Shown piece by piece: positions 14,639 to 22,025 of a DNA stretch of 23,823 bases. Source of the stretch: Betaproteobacteria bacterium (GTDB lineage Bacteria > Pseudomonadota > Gammaproteobacteria > Burkholderiales > Casimicrobiaceae); the NCBI GenBank assembly GCA_005889025.1, contig VBCZ01000016.1:1-23823 (forward strand), read 5' to 3'. The notes below the pieces were generated by a model. The model saw only the letters and a program-made list of their open reading frames with translations, did not search any database and was not told the DNA's origin. Position 1 is the first letter of the stretch, and every line of letters begins with the position of its first letter. A program made the position numbers and the translations under genes.

Positions 14639-15651
14639 TGGCGCCGCGCAAGCGGCAAGTTGAGAAGGAGATTCTGCGGCTTGAGCCGCAATCGTCTTTC
14701 TGCATCCATAGCCATCGCCAGATAAACCGGCCGTCCCCCGACGGTCGCGCGCGTGACCGTCGGATCGGCAAATCGAAGCTCGAACAGACATAGCAAACGC
14801 TCCATGCGGTCGTCGGCGATTTCGACCCGGTTGTAAAGATCGTTGAGCAGTGCGCTCGCCTCGGCGTCCAGGCCGACGTGCCATACCCAACGCGCATCTT
14901 CGATCTCTCGCTTGGGCTCGATCGTCACATCGACCCGCAGGAAGTGCGCGATCCATTTCTCCAGAACGCGGCACAGCGCCGTCAGCGCCGGCTGACCACG
15001 ATTCAGACTGATCGCAAGGTCGTAGCGTTCGTCGCGGTCCCAATAACTCGCGGCGTTGTCCTGCGACAACACATCGAGCTCGATGGTTCGCGAGGAGGTT
15101 CTATTTTGCGCGAGCAACTCGCCCAGGCTCCCGAATCCTCCTGTCGTCGCATAAAGCTCGACCGATTGCTCGTCGGCCGCCATCACCGCCCCATCTTCCA
15201 GGACGCTGATCCTCTGCGTCCGAAAAAGCATTTCCGCCGCGCGGGCATCGAAGGGGCCGGCTTCGCTGCCCAGCAAATGGCGCAGCAGCAGCTGAGTGAG
15301 CTGATGCACGAAAAGCGGCGGCACATCCACGCCGTTTCCTTCGAAGAGTCCGACATACGTAGCTTCGAGCGTAGGTGCCGCGAGCAGGCGATCCCTGAAC
15401 CTGAGCCAGATGCGGTAATTCTCGCGCACGTCGGCATCGGCGATGGCGTCGACCTCGCGGTTAGCGATGCTTCGGCGCGGGTCGGCCAGCAAGCGCTCGT
15501 GCAACTCAAGTTCTGCGGCGCAGGAGCTGGGAATCGGAGCGAGCTCCGGCCGGAGCAAATAACTTCTCAGGAACCCGTCGCTGGCGACAAGGCGGCCGTC
15601 TGCGTCGGCACGAAGCAAACGGTAATTGCAGGAAGGCCAGAAGTCGTGCAT
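14635..15651 (-). CDS. DUF6352 family protein
   Basis: This 338-residue protein starts MHDFWPSCNYRLLRADADGRLVASDGFLRSYLLRPEL, which I recognise as the DUF6352 N-terminus. Conserved-looking stretches include IADADVRENYRIWLRFRDRLL (about 70-90), PPLFVHQLTQLLLRHLL (about 110-126) and AAEMLFRTQRISVLEDG (about 137-153). No signal peptide, membrane helix or catalytic motif is obvious, so it is probably cytoplasmic; its function is unknown to me. ATG 15651 matches the family start, although the frame is open up to 15756 and no good ribosome binding site is visible. It lies 47 bases after the chalcone-isomerase-like gene and is coupled to the exported DUF6265 gene by a four-base overlap. Confidence 0.78.
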   Translation of the reverse strand: MHDFWPSCNYRLLRADADGRLVASDGFLRSYLLRPELAPIPSSCAAELELHERLLADPRRSIANREVDAIADADVRENYRIWLRFRDRLLAAPTLEATYVGLFEGNGVDVPPLFVHQLTQLLLRHLLGSEAGPFDARAAEMLFRTQRISVLEDGAVMAADEQSVELYATTGGFGSLGELLAQNRTSSRTIELDVLSQDNAASYWDRDERYDLAISLNRGQPALTALCRVLEKWIAHFLRVDVTIEPKREIEDARWVWHVGLDAEASALLNDLYNRVEIADDRMERLLCLFELRFADPTVTRATVGGRPVYLAMAMDAERRLRLKPQNLLLNLPLARRQ

Positions 15652-15698
15652 CGAAGAGCGGGTAAGCGCAACCGCTCGAGCGCCTCGGATGGATCGTC

Positions 15699-16256
15699 CT
15701 AGCCGCCCAGGAGCGCTTTTTTCAGATCGGCCTGAACCGGCCTTTCGCCCAGCCACACCCGCGTGAGCGCCTGATTGAAAGATTCGCCGGGAACGCTGCC
15801 CCTGGTCTCGCCGTTGAGCCCGACCCGGGTCGCGCCGTCGACAAAATCAAGCGTGACGATGTCTTTTTCTTTTACATCCCGGAACGAGCGCATGATCGTT
15901 GCGAGCTGATCGACCTGCGCTTTGACGGCGGCCAGCTCGGAGGCGGTGTTGTTCTCGGCGAGTCCTTCGTTCAAGGCATCGACCAGCTGGTCGGCGGAGA
16001 GCATCCGCAGCAGGTTGAGCTGAATTCTGCGGGGCGCCTTCGCGAGCGCGCCCTGTGCATCGGTGGCTTTCTGGGGAAGATAAAGACTCGCGACGTAGAC
16101 CTTGAACACGACGCGAGTGCGGACGCCGGCGCCGTTGAGCACAAGCTCCTGTCCGCCGACGTTGACCTTGTCATCGAGCCTGACGCTGCCGATCTCCGCG
16201 GCTGAGGCCGCCACGGTAAAGAGCAGCCCCAGCATCATGCCTGTGTAGTTAAACAT
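15699..16256 (-). CDS. Exported chalcone-isomerase-like domain protein
   Basis: This 185-residue protein has a short signal peptide (MFNYTGMMLGLLFTVAASAAE, cleavage near residue 20) and a chalcone-isomerase-like domain: VRLDDKVNVGGQELVLNGAGVRTRVVFKVYVASLYLPQKA at 25-64, the pattern by which bacterial members are recognised, then a helical segment and DFVDGATRVGLNGETRGSVPGESFNQALTRVWLG. ATG 16256 is supported by GAGGG upstream. In plants, relatives of this fold include fatty-acid-binding proteins; whether bacterial periplasmic members bind lipids is not established to me. It follows the thiolase by 56 bases, so a lipid-related role is an attractive inference. Enzymatic chalcone isomerisation is unlikely in this context. 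Confidence 0.85.
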   Translation of the reverse strand: MFNYTGMMLGLLFTVAASAAEIGSVRLDDKVNVGGQELVLNGAGVRTRVVFKVYVASLYLPQKATDAQGALAKAPRRIQLNLLRMLSADQLVDALNEGLAENNTASELAAVKAQVDQLATIMRSFRDVKEKDIVTLDFVDGATRVGLNGETRGSVPGESFNQALTRVWLGERPVQADLKKALLGG

Positions 16257-16312
16257 GGCGATGCCCTCGTATTGCCATCAAGTTCGCGACTTTGGAGTCC
16301 GGAGAGCGAGCG

Positions 16313-17509
16313 CTATATCGCTTCGAAAATCCCGGCTGCGCCCATGCCCGTTCCCACGCACATGCTGACCATTCCATACTTCTGTTTGCGCCGCCGCAAC
16401 CCATGCACGATCGTCGCCGTGCGCACGGCGCCCGTTGCGCCCAGCGGATGACCGAGCGCAATGGCCCCGCCAAGTGGATTCACTTTGGTCGGATCAAGCC
16501 CGAGCTCCTTCATCACCGCAAGGCTTTGCGCAGCAAACGCCTCGTTCAATTCTATCCAGTCGATCTGGTCCTGCCGGATCCCGCTGTTTTTGAGGACCTT
16601 GGGAATCGCTGCGATCGGCCCGACACCCATGATCTCGGGCGCGACGCCGGCCACGGCGAATCCCACCCAGCGGGCAAGGGGTGAGAGGTTAAGCTCCTTG
16701 AGCACCCGCTCACTGACCAGAATGGACGCGCCTGCGCCGTCGGACATCTGCGAGCTGTTGCCTGCCGTCACCGAGCCTTTTGCCGCGAATGCCGGCTTGA
16801 GCTTGGCAAGGCCCTCGGGGCTGGCATCCCGCCGCGGGCCTTCGTCGCGGTCGAAGCTCCGCGTCCTGGAGACGATCTTTGCGGCTGCGAGATCGGGGCT
16901 GCTTTCGCTGACCGTAAACGCCGAGATCTCCTCGTCGAACTCGCCCGCGGCCTGCGCGGCAAGCGCCTTCTCATGGCTGCCGAGCGCGAACGCATCCTGC
17001 GCTTCGCGCGATATCTTCCATTCTGCCGCGACTTTTTCCGCGGTCAACCCCATGCCGTAGGCAATGCCGAGATTCTCGTCCCCGGCAAAGACGTCCGCGT
17101 TGAGGGCAAGGCGTCCAAGCATGGGGATCATGCTCATGCTCTCGGTGCCTGCGGCGATCATGATGTCGGACTCGCCGGTACGAATCCGATCAGCAGCGAT
17201 CGATACGGCGTTCAACCCCGACGAGCAAAAGCGGTTTACGGTCATTCCGGCAACGCTCTTCGGCAAACCGGCGAGAAGCACGCCGATGCGGGCGACGTTC
17301 ATTCCTTGCTCGTATTCGGGCATTGCACAGCCGACGATAACGTCGTCGATGCGCACAGGATCGACTTCCGGCAGCCGCGCCAAGACGCTCCTGAGCACGT
17401 GTGCCAGCATCGAATCCGGCCGCGCATGCTTAAGCGCTCCTCGAGGCGCCTTGCCGACGGGCGTGCGCGTGGCGGCAACGATATACGCATCCTGCATTTG
17501 TCTGGCCAT
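16313..17509 (-). CDS. fadA: Acetyl-CoA acyltransferase (3-ketoacyl-CoA thiolase)
   Basis: This 398-residue protein is of standard thiolase length. The acyl-accepting nucleophile is C95 in NRFCSSGLNAV, the second active-site pair is H354 (GHPLGATGA) and C384 (MCVGTGMGAA), and NEAFAAQ (about 319-325) is the usual active-site block. It cleaves 3-ketoacyl-CoA with CoA to acetyl-CoA and a shortened acyl-CoA, the last step of beta-oxidation; a biosynthetic or aromatic-pathway thiolase is the alternative. Context settles this: it starts 15 bases after the stop of the FadN-type hydratase/dehydrogenase on the same strand. ATG 17509 has a GGGCGAG upstream; M5 is a possible alternative. Confidence 0.93.
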   Translation of the reverse strand: MARQMQDAYIVAATRTPVGKAPRGALKHARPDSMLAHVLRSVLARLPEVDPVRIDDVIVGCAMPEYEQGMNVARIGVLLAGLPKSVAGMTVNRFCSSGLNAVSIAADRIRTGESDIMIAAGTESMSMIPMLGRLALNADVFAGDENLGIAYGMGLTAEKVAAEWKISREAQDAFALGSHEKALAAQAAGEFDEEISAFTVSESSPDLAAAKIVSRTRSFDRDEGPRRDASPEGLAKLKPAFAAKGSVTAGNSSQMSDGAGASILVSERVLKELNLSPLARWVGFAVAGVAPEIMGVGPIAAIPKVLKNSGIRQDQIDWIELNEAFAAQSLAVMKELGLDPTKVNPLGGAIALGHPLGATGAVRTATIVHGLRRRKQKYGMVSMCVGTGMGAAGIFEAI

Positions 17510-17524
17510 ATCTCGCCCGTGTCT

Positions 17525-19921
17525 TCAGTTTCGCAGAGGCTTGCCGGTCTTGAGCCTGTGCACGATGCGCTGCTGCGTTTCCCTGTTGCGGAGCAGGCGC
17601 ATGAATTCCTGCCGCTCGAGCTCGAGGAACCACTTTTCGTCGACCAGGCTGCCAGGCTCGAGATCGCCGCCGCAAAGCACGCGCGCAATCGCCAGGCCAA
17701 CCACGAAGTCATAGGCGGAAATGAAGCCTCCGTCGCGCATGTTGACGAGCAGCATTTGCAGCGTGGCGATGCCGGTCTTGCCGACGACCGGAACATTGCG
17801 TGCCGGCAACGGGGGACGGTATCCACTTTCGGCAATCGCGGACGCGTGGGCCTTGGCGACCCAGAGAAGCTCGTGCGGATTGAAGATCACGGCGTCCGAT
17901 TCCTTGAGATATCCCAAGTCCCGTGCGTCGATCGCACTCTTCGACACGGTCGCTGTCGCGACCTGCTGGAAATACGTGCGCAAAAAAGGCAATGCGTCGA
18001 TCTGGCTGCCCTGCGCCCCGCGCAGGACTTCCCGCGCGGCGCGCACCGCAAGTTCCTTGCTGCCGCCGCCAGCGGGCAGCAATCCGACTCCGGCTTCGAC
18101 CAGACCGATGTACGACTCCAACGCGGCCACCGCACGATCGCAATGCATGATGAACTCGCATGCGCCGCCAAGCGCCATCCCGCGCACCGCGGCAACGGTC
18201 GGGATAAGGCTGTACTTCAGGCGTTGAGCGGTGTGCTGAAACTTGGCGACAACGCCTTCGACCTTGCCCCATTGTCCGGCTTCGACGGCAGGCGTAATCG
18301 ACGCGAGGTTCGCGCCCACCGAGAAGGGCTCGCGCGTCTGCCAGACGACGAGGCCGCGCCAGTTTCTCTCGGCTTCGTCGATCGACGCCAACAACCCGTC
18401 GAGCACGTCCTCGCCGATGGTGTTCTGCTTGCTCTTGAACGAGACGATCGCGATGTCGTCGCCCGTATGCCACATGCGCACCGCATCGGTTTCGAGAATG
18501 GTCGTCCCGCGCGGCGCCTTTTCGCCAAGGATCGGATCCGGAAAGTATTGCCTGCGATACACCGGGAGGGACGACCGCGGCTTGAACTTATTCGCGGCCG
18601 CGGAGTACGAGCCCTCTCGGGCGTGCACCCCTGATGACGCCGATCCCTCGAAAACCCATCCCGGCAACGGCGCGTCGGCCAGCGCCTTGGCGGCGGCGAC
18701 TTCCTGCGCGATCCATCCGGCAATTTCTTTCCATCCCGCCGACTGCCATGTCTCGAACGGCCCCATCTGCCAGCCGAATCCCCAGCGTATGGCGAGATCG
18801 ACATCGCGCGCGTTGTCGGCGATCGTCGCCAGGTGATACGCGCAGTAATGGAAAAGGTCGCGAAAGATCGCCCACACGAACTGGGCCTGCGGCCGCGCGC
18901 TCGCGCGGAGCTTCGCGAACTTTTCCGCGGGATCCTTCAGCGCAAGAATCTCTGCGACTTGCAAGTCGATCTCCGAGCGCGTCGATCGGTACGACTGTGT
19001 CGCCGGATCGAGAACCTGGATTTCCCGGCCCGTTTTCCGATAGAAGCCTGCCTTGGTCTTCTGCCCCAGCGCGCCACGGTCGATGAGCGCCTTGAGCCAG
19101 ACCGGCGCATGATAGTACGCGTGCCAGGGATCGTCCGGCAGCGCCTCCTCCATCGTGTGGATGACGTGCGCCATGGTATCGAGGCCGACCACGTCGGCGG
19201 TGCGATAGGTAGCGCTGCGGGCGCGCCCGATCACGGGACCCGTCAGCCCATCGACGACATCGAACCCGAGCCCGAACGCCTCGGTGTGCGCCATGGTCGC
19301 CAGCATGGAAAAGACGCCGACACGGTTGGCGATGAAGTTCGGCGTGTCCTTGGCGCGAACGATTCCTTTGCCCAGGACGGTCACCAGAAATGGCTCGATG
19401 CTGTCGAGCAGGTTTGGCGCGGTGTCCTTCTGCGCAATAAGCTCGACCAGGTGCATGTAACGCGGGGGATTGAAAAAATGGATTCCGCAAAAGCGCGGTC
19501 GAATCGAAGGCGGACACGCCTGCGCCAGCGCATTGATCGACAAGCCCGAGGTATTGGTCGCGAAGATGGCGTGGCTGCCGATGTGCGGAGCGACCTTTTC
19601 GTACAGCGCCTTCTTCCAGTCCATGCGCTCCGAGATCGCTTCGATGACCAGGTCGCACCCCGCAAGAGTTTCGAGATGCTCGTCGTAGTTCGCGGCGTCG
19701 ATATAGTCGGCGCGATTCTTGGCAGCTAGCGGAGAGGGTTCGAGTCTTTTGAGGCTCTCGATTGCTTTGCGCGCAATGCCGCTCGGGTCGCCTTCCTTGG
19801 CAGCCAGATCGAACAGGACGACCGGAACGCTTGCGTTGGCGAGATGCGCGGCGATCTGAGCGCCCATGACTCCTGCACCGAGCACGGCGGCCTTGCGGAC
19901 GGCAAACGGAACATCGGACAT
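17525..19921 (-). CDS. 3-hydroxyacyl-CoA dehydrogenase / enoyl-CoA hydratase (FadN type)
   Basis: This 798-residue bifunctional beta-oxidation enzyme has the dehydrogenase first: the NAD-binding GAGVMG is at residues 15-20, catalytic-region HFFNPPRYMHLVE is near 145, and NFIANRVG is near 190. A second C-terminal dehydrogenase-like segment follows, then a crotonase domain (about 520-700) with VRGMALGGACEF and YIGLVEAGVGLLPAGGG, each supplying one of the two catalytic glutamates. This order (dehydrogenase, then hydratase) is the FadN/YusL arrangement and the reverse of E. coli FadB. It hydrates enoyl-CoA and oxidises 3-hydroxyacyl-CoA. ATG 19921 gives MSDVPFAVRKAAVLGAGVMG, matching relatives; longer upstream frame is non-homologous. 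It is coupled with the thiolase but separated from the FadL gene by a terminator. Confidence 0.93.
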   Translation of the reverse strand: MSDVPFAVRKAAVLGAGVMGAQIAAHLANASVPVVLFDLAAKEGDPSGIARKAIESLKRLEPSPLAAKNRADYIDAANYDEHLETLAGCDLVIEAISERMDWKKALYEKVAPHIGSHAIFATNTSGLSINALAQACPPSIRPRFCGIHFFNPPRYMHLVELIAQKDTAPNLLDSIEPFLVTVLGKGIVRAKDTPNFIANRVGVFSMLATMAHTEAFGLGFDVVDGLTGPVIGRARSATYRTADVVGLDTMAHVIHTMEEALPDDPWHAYYHAPVWLKALIDRGALGQKTKAGFYRKTGREIQVLDPATQSYRSTRSEIDLQVAEILALKDPAEKFAKLRASARPQAQFVWAIFRDLFHYCAYHLATIADNARDVDLAIRWGFGWQMGPFETWQSAGWKEIAGWIAQEVAAAKALADAPLPGWVFEGSASSGVHAREGSYSAAANKFKPRSSLPVYRRQYFPDPILGEKAPRGTTILETDAVRMWHTGDDIAIVSFKSKQNTIGEDVLDGLLASIDEAERNWRGLVVWQTREPFSVGANLASITPAVEAGQWGKVEGVVAKFQHTAQRLKYSLIPTVAAVRGMALGGACEFIMHCDRAVAALESYIGLVEAGVGLLPAGGGSKELAVRAAREVLRGAQGSQIDALPFLRTYFQQVATATVSKSAIDARDLGYLKESDAVIFNPHELLWVAKAHASAIAESGYRPPLPARNVPVVGKTGIATLQMLLVNMRDGGFISAYDFVVGLAIARVLCGGDLEPGSLVDEKWFLELERQEFMRLLRNRETQQRIVHRLKTGKPLRN

Positions 19922-19954
19922 GGCAGCGGCCGCGCGACTAAGGTCTTTGGACGC

Positions 19955-19978
19955 ACGCCTCGGCCTTCGGCGAGGCGT
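19955..19978. other. Second hairpin upstream of the FadN-type gene
   Basis: ACGCCTCG (19955-19962) pairs with CGAGGCGT (19971-19978), with further internal pairing across the loop. It lies 34 bases before the start codon and lacks a T-tract. It could be a leader structure or simply palindromic; see the terminator just upstream of it. Confidence 0.35.
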
Positions 19979-19985
19979 CATCGGG

Positions 19986-20026
19986 ATAGAAAACGCCACG
20001 CCGCAAGGGTAACCTTGCGGCGTGGC
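19986..20026 (-). terminator. Intrinsic terminator after the FadL-type gene
   Basis: GCCACGCCGCAAGG and CCTTGCGGCGTGGC (19995-20008 and 20013-20026) form a perfect 14-bp stem with a 4-base loop. On the - strand it is followed by GTTTTCT, a short T-rich tail. It begins 24 bases past the FadL stop codon and would stop most transcription before the FadN-type gene, which therefore needs its own promoter or read-through. Confidence 0.85.
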
Positions 20027-20049
20027 CCGTCGAAACGCTTCCGCGGCGG

Positions 20050-21465
20050 CTACTTGACCGTGTAGGTCAGCTGCAGACCCACGATGTTTACGTTGCTCTT
20101 GTACGAGCCGCTGATCAAGCCGTTGGCGGCCGTGCTTCCCGCGTTCTGATTCATGCTGGGATCGCGGATGAAGATGTAAGCCCAGGCGAAATCGAGAGCA
20201 ATCGTCGGCGAGTATTTGTATTGCGCGCCGATCGCCACCCACGTGCGGTCGTTGTCAGGGAGCCGCGGCGTGCGCTGCGCATCGCGGACGGGAGACTGGT
20301 CGTAGGCGAGGCCGCCGCGCAGCGTCCAGGCGTCGTTGTAGCGATAATTCGCACCGACCGAGACCCGCCAGGTGTCGCGGAAATTCTCGGGTGTCGGTGG
20401 CAGCGAAACGCCGGTGCTGCGAACGACCCTCAACTCCTGAATGCTGCTCCAGCCGGTATATTGCAGATCCGCCATCAGATCCCATTTGTTGTTGAGCTGA
20501 TGGAAAATCGACACATTCGACGTGTCGGGCATTTCGAGGGCGAGTGTGACGTCGCCGCTGGCCAATGCCGCATTCACGCCGCTTGCAATGGCTGCGCCCG
20601 CCGGAGCGAGCGTCGGTGGTAGCGGCCCGAGCGCGGGATTCGAAATGTTTATCGAGCCGCTCACGTCGTACTTGATCTTGGAACGGTAGGCGGCGCCGAT
20701 CCTGGTTTGCTCGTTTGCTTGCCACAGCACGCCGACGTTCCAGCCCCAGCCGCTATCGTTGCCGTTGATCTTTACATCGGACTCCAGGCCTGCGGCTGCT
20801 CCGATCAGCGGCGTCGCGGCCGCAGGGGGAACCGCCCCACCCGCCACGGCGCTCCCTACGCCCTGCGCAAAAGCGGCTGCATAGTTCACACGATTCGTGA
20901 GCTCCGCCTTGACATGTTGCCAGCTGACGCCGCCACCCACGGTGAGGTACTTGGTGGGCTCCCAGGAAATAACGGGATTGATGTTGACGGTCTCGAGCTT
21001 CGACTTGATTGCCTGGAAACGACCCAACCAGTCGGAGTCGTACTCGGTCTGCAGCCCGAACGGCACGTTGATCCCCAAGCCGAACGACCACTTGTCCGTG
21101 AATGGAATGCCGACGTAGAGATTCGGCACCGCCGCACAACTACCGGCATCGCCCCCATTGCCGCCCAGCGGCTGGAACATCGCAGGCTGCGAGCCGCTGT
21201 CGTGAAACTTAGCCGAAGGGCAGATGATGTTGCCTGCGACAACCACCTGCATGGTCTGCAAGCGGACAAGACCCGCCGGATTGAAGAAGATGGTGCTCAC
21301 ATCCTCGGCCGCGGCCGCGCCTCCCGCGTAGGCATGACCCAATCCGCTCGCATTTTGTTCTTGCAGCGCGAAAGCCGACCCCAGCGCCTGACCCGCCGCC
21401 AGCGACAGCATCGCCCCGCCAACGGCTGCCGCGAGCCCTGTGCGGCGGAATCGAACGGTCTTCAT
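20050..21465 (-). CDS. FadL/OmpP1/TodX-family outer-membrane transporter
   Basis: This 471-residue protein has a signal peptide (MKTVRFRRTGLAAAVGGAML..., cleavage near residue 29) and the FadL hallmark at the mature N-terminus: SAFALQEQNASGLGHAYAG (30-48), the plug, with the NPA motif at 62-64 (FFNPAGL). The rest alternates polar and hydrophobic residues as expected of a beta-barrel, with many aromatic residues. It would move long-chain fatty acids or other hydrophobic compounds across the outer membrane. The start is fixed by a strong AGGAGGAGA ribosome site; the frame upstream is spurious. The last residue is Lys (LQLTYTVK), not the aromatic residue usual for barrels. It has its own likely promoter and terminator. 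Confidence 0.92.
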   Translation of the reverse strand: MKTVRFRRTGLAAAVGGAMLSLAAGQALGSAFALQEQNASGLGHAYAGGAAAAEDVSTIFFNPAGLVRLQTMQVVVAGNIICPSAKFHDSGSQPAMFQPLGGNGGDAGSCAAVPNLYVGIPFTDKWSFGLGINVPFGLQTEYDSDWLGRFQAIKSKLETVNINPVISWEPTKYLTVGGGVSWQHVKAELTNRVNYAAAFAQGVGSAVAGGAVPPAAATPLIGAAAGLESDVKINGNDSGWGWNVGVLWQANEQTRIGAAYRSKIKYDVSGSINISNPALGPLPPTLAPAGAAIASGVNAALASGDVTLALEMPDTSNVSIFHQLNNKWDLMADLQYTGWSSIQELRVVRSTGVSLPPTPENFRDTWRVSVGANYRYNDAWTLRGGLAYDQSPVRDAQRTPRLPDNDRTWVAIGAQYKYSPTIALDFAWAYIFIRDPSMNQNAGSTAANGLISGSYKSNVNIVGLQLTYTVK

Positions 21466-21470
21466 ATGGC

Positions 21471-21479
21471 TCTCCTCCT
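21471..21479 (-). promoter_or_regulatory. Strong ribosome binding site of the FadL-type gene (AGGAGGAGA)
   Basis: On the - strand AGGAGGAGA ends five bases before ATG 21465. This is the best Shine-Dalgarno sequence I saw in the window and decides the start against the longer open frame to 21576. Confidence 0.85.
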
Positions 21480-21547
21480 GTTGTGGTTTGAAAGCATCTT
21501 GCGAGCCCGGGGTCGCAGCCCGAGTTACGCCACCGGCGTGGGCGCCA

Positions 21548-21576
21548 ACTATACACTGCCGTGCTAGAGGGGTCAC
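21548..21576 (-). promoter_or_regulatory. Candidate sigma-70 promoter of the FadL-type gene
   Basis: On the - strand GTGACC (21576-21571) and TATAGT (21553-21548) are spaced by exactly 17 bases. The -35 box overlaps the stop codon of the thioesterase gene. It would give a leader of about 75 bases before the start at 21465. Confidence 0.5.
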
Positions 21577-21965
21577 TCGGGAGGCAGCTCTCGCGGGCGT
21601 CGATCAGCGCCCATGGCGACATACGTGAGGCTCGCCTCCGTGACCTTGACGCAAATCACTTTGCCCGGATCTCGTTGTGCATAGACCTGGACGTCTACGG
21701 TGATCGATGTGCGGCCGATGTGGGTGATCTCTGCGTAGAAGCTCACCAAGTCTCCGACCAGCACGGGCTGCTTGAACACGAAGGAATTCACCGCCACCGT
21801 CGCCACGCGGCCACGCGCGCGACGCGCGGCGGGTACCGCGCCGGCGATATCGACCTGGGACATCACCCACCCGCCGAAGATATCGCCGTACTGGTTGGCG
21901 TCGGCCGGCATAGGGACCACGCGTAGCGCGGGTTGCTTTTCGGGTAAGGCAGTTGGCTCGTACAT
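21573..21965 (-). CDS. Acyl-CoA thioesterase, hotdog fold (YciA type)
   Basis: This 130-residue protein has the hotdog-thioesterase pattern: RVVPMPADANQYGDIFGGWVMSQVDIAGA (about 15-43), where the N-Y-G-D-I-F-G-G-W segment and the following Asp form the active-site region, and the second strand set NSFVFKQPVLVGDLVSFYAE. It hydrolyses acyl-CoA to free fatty acid and CoA, likely to keep CoA free or to remove unusable acyl chains. It starts at ATG 21965, 60 bases after the acyl-CoA synthetase stop on the same strand, so the two are probably co-transcribed. YciA versus other small acyl-CoA hydrolases cannot be told from sequence alone. Confidence 0.9.
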   Translation of the reverse strand: MYEPTALPEKQPALRVVPMPADANQYGDIFGGWVMSQVDIAGAVPAARRARGRVATVAVNSFVFKQPVLVGDLVSFYAEITHIGRTSITVDVQVYAQRDPGKVICVKVTEASLTYVAMGADRRPRELPPE

Positions 21966-22025
21966 AGCGGTCAGCTCCCAAACGTCGATGCCGATCCTGC
22001 GCTGCTTGCGTTCACGGGAACGCGT

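Noticed and set aside
13589..14725. 378-residue + strand frame over the TPR and DUF6265 genes
   Set aside because: It lies antisense to two coupled genes with recognisable family features and has no domain of its own.
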